Assembly: GCA_022559985.1 (NCBI GenBank)
Contig: JAFJTR010000031.1
Coordinates: forward strand, 124,001 to 188,000
DNA length: 64,000 nt
From: Parastagonospora avenae f. sp. tritici 18332-5
Taxonomy: Eukaryota; Ascomycota; Dothideomycetes; Pleosporales; Phaeosphaeriaceae
Direction of reading: 5' to 3'
The notes under the pieces are model-generated. The model searched no databases and was not told the DNA's origin. It saw nothing but the letters and a program-made list of their open reading frames with translations. Position 1 is the first letter of the stretch; each line of letters begins with the position of its first letter. A program made the position numbers and the translations under genes. Below are positions 55,302 through 64,000 of this stretch, piece after piece.

Positions 55302-57136
55302 ATGGCTATGGACGCAGATCGAAGGCTCACCAAGGCATTGGAGGCGGCCAATGATGCTCTTCAACACCTCTCCATGTCGCCCGACTTCAATTGTCTCGAT
55401 TGCACACACATCGACAGGTTGCTCGGAAGAGTAGTTGATCTACCTACCGAGGGCAACCAGAGGAATAGCAGGCGAAATCTCCTAGTCATAAGACAGTGGA
55501 TGATCACTGAAGGCCCTGGTGTTGTGCTTCTGGAGGTGCTCGGCCAGCTGTATTGGCGGCTAGGAGAACTAAACAGCAAGCAGTTCGAAAAGTTCAAGAA
55601 CACTCTGCAGCAACAACAGCCTTACCTATCACTCATACAAGACACTGCCGCAGTCACTTTGGTCATCCAGCGCATACGACACATTCAAAGATCGAAGGCA
55701 GATGCTTGCCAAGACTTTCTCTGTGAGCTTTCTGACCTCACCGGAATGAGGGGTAAGCCGTTCTCTTTTCAAAAGGCAACTTATGTACTGATTCTGGCAG
55801 TCGACTCACCCGTGGCTGAGATGGACGGTTTGCGGGCCAACTCCAACAGCCCTTTCACGCCCCAGTCAGTACACTCGTTGGACAGCAACGCATCGCAAGA
55901 AACCGGCTTCGTCAGTCTCATCAAATATGTCCCCTCAAGTACGATGTGGGGAGGCGACATGGAGCAAACCCTCAAGGATTTCTACATCAACGGTGTCTGC
56001 CCTGGTCGCAGTGTTTCCACGCAATCGAATGCGTACACCACCATGTTGCAGATCGCGAACACATGTCTTAGTACACGCTTTGCGCTTCTAAGCCTGTCTG
56101 CATCATACATCTGCGAGTATCTCCCGTCACAGAAGGAGGCATATCATCAAGCAGAATTATACTACTCTACTCAAGCGCTCAAGGCGTTGGCCACACAGAT
56201 CAGTAGCGGACAGGACTATGATGGCGCGCTCGCCACCAGCATGCTGCTCATGCACCACGCAGCAATCAACAACGAAGACTCGCCGCTTTGCTGGTCATGC
56301 CACGCTAATATCTTCGATATGATACCCCCGGAAATGGTCAATCACCAATCTGATGCCGCACTTTTCATTCGAACACAACTAGCGCTTGCTCGAACAGCAC
56401 AGACATGCTTCCAGTTACAAAATACCCAGTTTCACTCGCTTGAGAAGAAGAATTGGTATGAAAGTACACCCACTCCAGAGACCCAGCAAATCGACGTCAC
56501 ATTGGGAGCTTCGCCCCAGCTGATACATCTAATCTCATCTATCACCACCCTGGCTACCGATATAACGAGCCCTAATAGACTGGTGTATGCTCAACTTCAG
56601 GAGGTACAGCTGCAGAACCTTAAACAATGGACCACTGAGGTGCAGACCTCAGAGAAGGAAGTGTTGCTCGCCACAGCTGAGGCATTCCGGCTTGCAGCGC
56701 TCATTTATCTTCGTTGCCGCCTCTACGGGTAAGTTGTACCATACTCAGACCTGTCTAGCTCATCCTACTTACGCAGTATAGATTCACCCGCTTCCATCCC
56801 TCCATCCTCGAGCTGTCCGACTCACTACATACCATCATACTTTCTCTCCCAGTCAAAGGCAGCCTCTTCACAGCTATCTATCCAGTCTGGCCACTCTTCA
56901 TTGCCGCAGTAACAGCCAATTCAGACAAACGCGACCGTCTCTATCAACGCGTGGTACCCATCCGAGAGGGCGACAAGAACACACTTCCAGCAGTTCTCAA
57001 GCGCGTGAGTGGATTGCGAATCTGGCTCGCTGGCCAAGACCCATCTTGCCTCGGCCGAGAAGGATGGTGGGACGAGATGCTGAGTCCCAGTAGCAGCACA
57101 ACAGCTCTGGGATCGAAGCTATTGTGCCTTGGCTGA
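55302..57136 (+). CDS. Fungal transcription-factor-domain protein lacking a zinc cluster
   Basis: Exons 55302-56728 and 56782-57136, giving 593 residues. The C-terminal half matches the pattern of the Fungal_trans_2 (PF11951) regulatory region: long helices such as MLQIANTCLSTRFALLSLSASYI, YHQAELYYSTQALKALATQI, LLATAEAFRLAALIYLRCRLYG, FHPSILELSDSL and the closing GREGWWDEMLS. No N-terminal Zn2Cys6 cluster is seen; the protein begins MAMDADRRLTKALEAANDALQHL, with an N-terminal CLDC only. It may be a non-DNA-binding partner, or the zinc-cluster exon was lost or lies elsewhere. Start at 55302 has context tcATGg. Placed between the P450/thioesterase and BCAT/FAS genes, so a pathway regulator is possible. 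Confidence 0.75.
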
Positions 57137-60100
57137 GACGCTTGCTCGGGCATTTCGACATCCTGAAAACGTCTGGACGACTTCAGTGTCTGAATCGTCT
57201 CAACCGCATGTTCGCAAACTATGTTACACTTCCGGACTTGAAGTCCAAAAATGTCGGCTGCTGCAACCCGGATCGCTAGGCTTTGTCTGTAAAATGCGCT
57301 GGTCGGAGTACCTTGATACCCTGTTTCCTGGCTTTCGCATCCTTTCTTACTCGTTATATCCTCTGCTAGATTTGCGCAAGTGCTGGTCTATTGCTCGCTT
57401 TCAGAAGTACTAATATTGGCGCAAATTACATCTCCTTTGTTTACCAGTACTATGCGTTTAACTGTCATTTAGACTACGGCGTCACGTTTTCTGTTGTGCT
57501 TGGGTGGTCTTTTGGTCTTTGCTTTATTTACAGCCAGCCGCAGTGTTGCAACTGCAACTTCAACTGCGCGATTTTGCAATTTGCTTTCGTCGGCAACTTG
57601 AAAATCATGACTTCCACAATACTATCTTGCTCCATTATCTTCAGTGCATTTTGGTAACGTTCTAGATTTGCGGAAACGTGTAAGGCTGTCAAGGGCTGGT
57701 GCTCACCCGCCCTCACCCGCCCTGCGGCCGTAACTCGCATCGAACCCCTCATCTGAACAGACCATACCTGCAGCCCACCCCGCCACTCGAATCATTTTCA
57801 AGTTGTGGAGAGAGTCAAAAAGGTGAACGTCATATTCGGCGACACCGTAGCGTGCCAATTGGGTTTACTAGCGCAGACCCACTTCTACCCTAGCTTAGGC
57901 CCGCTTGCGACGGCTGAAAGAAAGGAGATCTTGACCGCTCCGATTTTCACATAGATCATAGAAGGGACTATCTTTGCTGATCAGACGTACTAGCAGCCTA
58001 GCTTCTAGCTAATATCAGATCGTGTTAGACAGTGTAGGACCAACCTTCGCAGCGCTCACACACCCGCATTTTCAAGGGTCTCGAACTTTAACGGCCCTCC
58101 ATCAGTTCATCACGTTGCCTGGTGATCTTCGGGGGGTGATTATGGCGTTGACTCAGGGGTAGCTGTGCGACTATGCACAGAGTCTGCATCACACGAAGTG
58201 ATACCCCAACATGACAGGGCCCTGATCACCTAATTCACCTCAATCAGCCGACAGAACCTCTACATGTTTGAGAAACCCGGGAAAAAGCTCCGGTGATTGC
58301 CAATCATACTTGAAACATTATGGTCAGACTTCCACCTTGTGGACAGACTGTCTTGGAAGGCTGATGACGACCAACTGCATATATGCATGTGTGAGCGGGG
58401 CTATTCCGTCCTGTAAGTCAGGTACATTCCGTTTGGCGAAGATCATTACTGCATGCTTCGTTCGTCAAGTGACCTGTATGTATATATATAGCTGGCCTGA
58501 TTCGAGTATAGACGAGATGATCGCTAGAGCTCCAGTACCTTAATCTAGACCTGACAACTCATTTGCTACCATGATTAGCCAATGTCTGGGGTACTCAGAT
58601 CCTTCACAAAATGCATCCCACAGACACCCCAGCCCTACACAGTGACCACTATGTTTCACTCTGAGACTGACGGGACTTTCCGTCATACGATAAAAGATGC
58701 CAAACACGAGCAGGTCAATTCTTCGAGAGGACTCGGTCCGCATGGTGCGGTCCTATGTACAGAATCATGCCCTTGTCACCAACTACCGACACGTTGAGGT
58801 CCCATGTGGGATCGGCACAAACTCGGTGCTCGTATAAACAGGGGAGCGCCCCAGTCGATTATACTGCCGAGGAGCTAGGACAACGAGAATTTCAGAACCA
58901 GAGCCCATGTTGCGCCTATTACTGGTGTCAGAGAATCATGCAAAGATGACGATGCTTGGCTGTAACAGGTGAGAAGTTGTGCTTTGCAAGCACGCACTGT
59001 TTGACAAACAGCACTTGCATACTTCTGCACTCCTGTGAGAGGTGCGAGCACTGGCCGGCACTTTCTTGTTGCCTGGGGGCGTGCTTAGGAACTTGCGTGG
59101 AGAGCCTTATGCTGCCTTGTATATGCCAAGTGCCGGCCTGCCGTGCGATGAACGGAAGGAACCGTGTGCATGGGGCAGGACCAGGGGATCAGTGGGGACA
59201 TGATAATCGTTTTATCAATCACCTCAACAGATACTGACGGTCATCGCGTCAAATGTTCTGGCCGCCTATATGCATTCAGAGAGGCATCTTTTAGTTCCTG
59301 GAGTTTCTTCTGAATCAATTGATCAACTCGTTTGAAGGCGCCACGGAGAATACCTAGGGCTTGCGGATGGGTAAATCCAAGACTTTATATCTCATTCGAC
59401 CTGTGCGCGAGTCGGAACAGATGTGCCTCAAGAATTGAGGTTGTGGTCTTTTTTATGCTAAGTAAGTATAGACCCTGACTGAAAGGCCGTGGCTGCGTGG
59501 AAATATACATTCGAGTAGATCCCCGTGCATCATTCAAAACGAAAGCATTGCTTCACACATTCAAAACGTTGAGATGCCTTCGATCGAAATACATCGATAT
59601 CTTCCCCCACCCGAAGCGAGGTTCTCTTTAGCTTTTTTTTTTGCACTTTTTCAGCGACGGTGCTGAGAGACGCATCAGTGATTGGGCGCTCTAGGGAAAA
59701 AAACAAGGGAGTAACTCTTTATTTTCCCTTACACGCGGCTTACTAGGACTATGTGAAAAACGGGGTTTCCATCAGGATAGGGGCGAAGGAAATGCATGAG
59801 TTCTGCTCTGCATTCGTCTTGATCAGAGACGAGATCACGAAGGCTGACGCTGCTGATAGCGAGCACTTTGCGGACAATGGACGACCAGGGCCGCACTGGA
59901 CTGCGATTCTCTTACGTGACTTAAGTCGGTCTTCTAAAGTTACAAGACTTTTCTACTGTGGTATGGAGCCGGAGGAACCTTGGCACGGGCCCTCAAACTT
60001 GGGCAGCGGCTGAGATGGAATATCACCATGTACCCCCTACGAATCTGAACTATTCTGACCTGACACGATAACCATTATATTATTGTTTTCTCAATAAATT

Positions 60101-60202
60101 CAGATAAAGTATTGCATTCTAATATACACAGTACGCCAGCCTCCAACGCCATATTGCTATTCTGAAAAGCTCGGTGCTAGCTACCAAGGAGACCACGCGT
60201 CA
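57137..60202. other. 3 kb gene-free stretch
   Basis: Between convergent genes. Open frames are at most 94 codons. The longest Cys-rich one (58956-59237, plus) lacks an ATG start. A poly-T run lies near 59632-59642. I see no MITE termini here. It may separate the regulator/P450 area from the BCAT/FAS area. Confidence 0.4.
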
Positions 60203-61446
60203 CTATGCCCCAACCTGCACCTCGACCGGCGCACTCACCATCGCACCACTCTTCTCATGTACGCCAGCTTCCACCGGTAGCTCCATATTAACACCGTTCA
60301 TAATAGGTGGTTCGACCTTCTCCTCCGGCAATAGCAGATCCTCCTCCTTCACCACGTCCACCCAACCGAAGGGGTCCTCGATGTTCCCCCTCATGATATC
60401 CCTCAGCGCGCCCGAAAGCCTCGCCGTACACTCGCCCGTCGTCTCGCCATACACAAACTTCTCGTCCGTCGAAGGCCTCACCAAAGAACGAATGGGCAAC
60501 AGCGACGCAGCCGTGCCAACAGCAATGATTTCGTCGAAGAACTTGCACTCGCTCCATGGAATCTCGCGTTTCTCTACGCGCCAGCCGAAACTCTCAGCCA
60601 ACGCGAGACACGAGTCGGACGTGATGGACTGCACGATGTTCATGCTGTCCGGGACAACAACGACGACCTGGTCGCCAAGCTTCTTGATCCCGATGAACCC
60701 GGACGTCGAGAATTCTTCAATACAAGTACGCGTCTGCGCATCGAGATGCAGAGTGACGTGGTAGCCTTGCGTGCGCGCCTTGTCGGTGTGGCGGATGACA
60801 GGCGCGTAGTTACCACCAACCTTCGCACCACCAGTGCCGCGAGGAGCAGCGCGATCGAAGTCCTCGATCACACAAGCGGGAAGCGGCTGGACGCCATGGT
60901 ATGTGTTGCCGGGCTGAGTGAAAATGGCAAATGTATACTCCGTTGGCGCAGTCAGGCTCAGATGGCCACTTGAGCCGAAAACAAGAGGGCGGATGTAGAG
61001 AAGCGCTTCAGAACCGTGTGGAGCTACCCACTCTCCATTACGCGCGACAGCCAGCTTCACGCACTTCATGAAGTGCTCTTCTGGGATCTCGGGAATGGAT
61101 ACATACGAGGCGGAGTTGTTCATGCGGGCTGCGTGTGAGTTCAGGCGGAAGAGGTTGATGTCGCCTTTGGGTCCACGGTGTGCTTTCAGGCCTTCGTAGG
61201 CTTGTTGACCGTAGTTAAGAGCCGGGCTGAGGCCATGGATTTGCATGAATGGCGAGGCGACGAATGTGGGCTCGCTCCATGTGCCAGTTGCTATTGTGTA
61301 CTTCGACTCGACATGGCCGTTGACTGTTCAACGTTAGAGCCATTTCGAGGTTTGCATAAGAGCAAGGGGAACGTACCTGAGTCTGTAACAGACAGACCAA
61401 GCTGATTCCAGTTCACCGACTCAAGAGCTGGGGGTGGGAAAACCAT
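60203..61446 (-). CDS. Branched-chain amino acid aminotransferase, TOXF/secondary-metabolism-like
   Basis: Exons 61377-61446 and 60203-61323, giving 396 residues. A fold-type IV PLP enzyme that swaps an amino group between glutamate and a 2-oxo acid. Landmarks are FMQIHGLSPALNYGQQAYEGLKAHR, the Arg pocket LLYIRPLVFGS, the Schiff-base Lys 191 in GGAKVGGNYAP, EEFSTSGFIGI (in place of the usual E-x-x-T-xN-FF of primary enzymes) and EIIAVGTAASLLPI (usual GTA[AC]). No mitochondrial leader: the N-terminus is MVFPPPALESVNW. The neighbour is a diverged FAS beta gene; in HC-toxin (TOXF) and apicidin clusters such an aminotransferase makes the long-chain oxo-amino acid. This role here is inference. Confidence 0.9.
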
Positions 61447-62272
61447 TATGTCTGATGAAGAACAGGGTATGTATAGCGAGTAGGTATCAGGGAAGAGATG
61501 GTTTGATTGTGCTTCAAGGTAGAGCAAGATTGGAGTGAAGATAACACATCAACTGAAGACGTCCCAGGGTATTTCATCATACATCATTCTACAAACCCTA
61601 CCCCATTTCGCGGATATACATTGTTGGATTGACCATCTTTGGACAAGACCACACAGTAGCTCGCCATCGTAGTCTCTAGGCCTTGTCCTGCTGATCTAGC
61701 GCACAACTAACTGCACAGTGGTAGTCCATCTCATCGCGCTTGGCAACGGACTCTTGAGGCTGAAAGGAGCCAGCACCACGGTATTTTCCAGCCCTACAAT
61801 CCCGGCGGACTTCGCGTCGCGTGGCAACAGGGATATGAACAAGTGCAATACATGGCACATATTATGGGTATGAATTAGAGGTGTTCGGGTACCGATGGCC
61901 AGTTTGACGACCGTTTAGTGCTGATGGTGTCGGGATTGTACAGAGTGCTGACGTTGAGATCCGAGGAGTGGCTGGTGAGTGTGGCGTTGCGCTAGGCTGG
62001 ATTTGGCGAAGTTTGATGCCGTGAAGTAGCGACATAGCATTGGGGTTGTTAATGCATATTTCACGAGGGCAAAAAATGGAGTAATGTCTTTTCATGAAAA
62101 TACGTGTGATCGTGTTGAGCTTCGAAAAAGATTGTCTTGTGATCTATAGAAGGAACACCAATTCGCTGAGATAGAGGCCTCAACAAAATGCAACAAAGAA
62201 ACCCATATGTACATGTAAAGCTTATTAAGCGCTCTTATGTAAAACAAAACCTCTATGAACAAAGTGAATGTC
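61447..62272. other. Intergenic, BCAT promoter and FAS beta 3' side
   Basis: About 825 bases with both genes on the minus strand. It holds the BCAT promoter. No other supported gene. Confidence 0.4.
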
Positions 62273-64000
62273 TCATGCCTTCGCATCAACCTCCTCAACC
62301 CAATTATCCAACACATGTTTCAATCTATCACTTCCCGTAGCCCTATATGCATCTTCAAAAGCCTCTTTGCTAATATCAAACGGCTTCGCCGTAACGTTAG
62401 GCACATAGCGACCCATCAGCTTCTCAGGATCCATCCAGTCCTTGCGAATATTCTGCTCAAGCACTTCCCTGAACGCCGCGAGGTTGGGTCGCAAGAAGGA
62501 CGAGTGGAAAGGTACGTCGATTCCAGCAAGAGGAATGGTAGCCTTGCCTCTGTCGAGAGAGATGGTAGTTGGATCTGCGTTCGCCAGGCTGACGACGTGG
62601 CGGGTGATGAGCGAGTCGAGAGATGGTGGCGGCGTGGCGCTGACAGAAAGGTCGTTGCAAACCAGCGTGAGGGCCTGCAGATTTCGCAGTGTGCCTGCAC
62701 AGACGTATTGCTTGTCTTGAACGTTGTAGTTCACGATTTCGAGTAGCGAACCGGACTCCTTCGAGATCGCTTGGACGGTAGCTTCGAGCCTGTCGACGTT
62801 AAAGCCCTTTGTTACGCGCGAAGGATCCACGGCCATCATACCAAACTCGCTGCGCCCCTCTTCGTCACGCTCGACTGCAACTTGCATGCTCAAGCCGCGG
62901 TAGAAGACGATGGAAAGAATCTGCTCGAGTGGCATGATGTCGGCGATGGCGCAGAGAGCGGCGTACTCGCCGAGCGAGTGACCAGCGTACTTGCTCTTGT
63001 CAGAGACAAGCCCACGAACTGCCATGTCTTGGAAGGCTGCCTTTTCCGTAACGGTCAGCGCCGGTTGGGCGAACTCAGTCGAGAAGAGAAGACCCTTGGG
63101 ATGACGATAAGTGTAGCTTGGAGTCGTGGAAGTGATGTCAAAGAAGCGCTTGGTCTCCTTGACACCTGTCTTGCTGACAGCCTCGTATGTCATGCGCATG
63201 TAGTTCCGACGTATAGCAGCGCCACGTTTACCACCGAAATGGACAGTCAGCGCCTTCGGGTTCTTGCGGACAACATCAGAGATGCGGAAACCTCGGCACA
63301 GTTAGTCTCTACACATCAGCATAATTGAGGCAATAAAAGACTCACCATATGTCTCGTCAAAGTGCTTATCAGCACGATCCCAAACCCCGCGAGCAGCAGG
63401 CGATGTCTCATAAAGATCCATGCCCATGCCCATCTCCTGACTACCCTGGCCAGTGAAGATGTATGCTGTCTCGATGGGCTCGATTTCACACTCTCCGACA
63501 AAGACCTTCTCTTGACTCGCTGCATTGCGCGCCTCGATCTTGATGATCTTATTCCCGCCAAGCATGGCTACATGATTAAGGTGCACTTCGATGCTGTCGC
63601 CACCTCGGATCATGCCTACGAAACTAGCCGAAAAGTTGCGCATGGATGACAGATCATTCTCAGCGCAACGCATCTCGGCAATGGAGCGGATGATCGCCGA
63701 GGTGTGCATGCCATGGGTGATGGGACCCGGCAGACCGGCGTACTTGGCAAAAGCAGGCGAGACATGGATGGGGTTATAGTCTAGACTAATCCTTGAGTAC
63801 TCGGCGTTGCTTGCAGGGGCGGAAAAGGTGAAGCCGTCTTTGGTATTATCGAGGCAGACTGGACGCTCAAGCCGTACACGCTTGCTGGCGATCTTACCAT
63901 GGCGCTCGAGGTATCCCAGCACTGGATTAGTCGTTGAGTTGGTTGTAGACGCAGAGAGCGAATCATAGTGGACAGTCGCAATCTCCTCCATGCCCTTTGC
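62273..64000 (-). CDS. Fatty-acid synthase beta subunit, C-terminal part, TOXC/StcK-like
   Basis: Exons 63346-64000 (open at the right edge) and 62273-63291, about 557 residues of a protein usually near 2,000. The visible part covers the MaoC-type dehydratase (DYNPIHVSPAFAKYAGLPGPITHGMH) and the malonyl/palmitoyl transferase with YIFTGQGSQEMGMGMDLY and the nucleophile loop KYAGHSLGEYAAL. The end is KHVLDNWVEEVDAKA. Core spacing is normal, but many positions differ from what I know of primary-metabolism FAS beta (for example ALCAIADIMPLEQILSIVFYRG, no KIQKIDI stretch), more like secondary-metabolism FAS. It would act with an alpha subunit to make a dedicated short acyl chain. The intron (63292-63345) makes TYG-FRISDVV. 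Confidence 0.9.

Noticed and set aside
54785..55354. 189-codon frame overlapping the regulator start
   Set aside because: Not protein-like; it overlaps the regulator's first exon in another frame and lacks a zinc-cluster motif.
58956..59237. Cys-rich 93-codon frame, considered as a small secreted effector
   Set aside because: No ATG start and no signal peptide; cysteines alone are not enough.
1..64000. tRNA, rRNA and CRISPR features
   Set aside because: I looked for B-box-like GGTTCGAANCC words and cloverleaf ends and found none convincing by eye; a CRISPR array is not expected in a eukaryote and no spaced repeats were seen.

Overview
This is a 64 kb piece of a filamentous ascomycete nuclear genome, most likely Dothideomycetes/Pleosporales. 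The support is many genes on both strands, mostly short introns (about 43-80 bp, with CTRAY-like branch points), fungal-only families (DUF1996, DUF6536, PF11951-type regulators), RIP-like nonsense decay, and a right-edge gene pair of the kind known from HC-toxin or apicidin clusters. All gene names come from reading translated sequence by eye; no search was run. Exon coordinates were built by hand from splice motifs and reading frame.

Left half (1-29.5 kb), mostly housekeeping: SEC15 (exocyst, cut by the left edge), LYS9 (lysine synthesis), a RING-like protein, a decayed gene flanked by MITE-like elements, an ABCG half-transporter, SEC8 (a second exocyst subunit), CTR9 (Paf1 complex) and VPS18 (HOPS/CORVET). 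SEC15/LYS9 and SEC8/CTR9 are divergent pairs with short shared promoters. A gene-poor block (22.0-24.9 kb) with MITE-like copies and an inverted promoter-like repeat follows, then a secreted DUF1996 protein and a DUF6536 membrane protein.

Middle (29.5-46 kb): a MITE-rich gap, then a dense conserved block: mitochondrial Trp-tRNA synthetase, RVS161/HOB3 (BAR), CDC34 (E2), a CorA-type Mg2+ transporter, SPC1 (signal peptidase complex), RBX1 (cullin RING), a PNRC-like decapping-enhancer candidate, and a disordered protein whose exons 2-4 each open with the same SRFF motif. CDC34 and RBX1 are partners in SCF ubiquitin ligases.

Right part (46-64 kb), accessory in character: more MITE pieces, small Cys-rich zinc-binding-like genes, a P450, a thioesterase-like gene with one in-frame stop, a PF11951-like regulator lacking a zinc cluster, a long gap, then a branched-chain aminotransferase next to the 3' end of a diverged fatty-acid synthase beta subunit. 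That last pair (TOXF-like plus TOXC-like) is the best candidate for an exciting system: the edge of a cyclic-tetrapeptide-type biosynthetic cluster continuing past the window.
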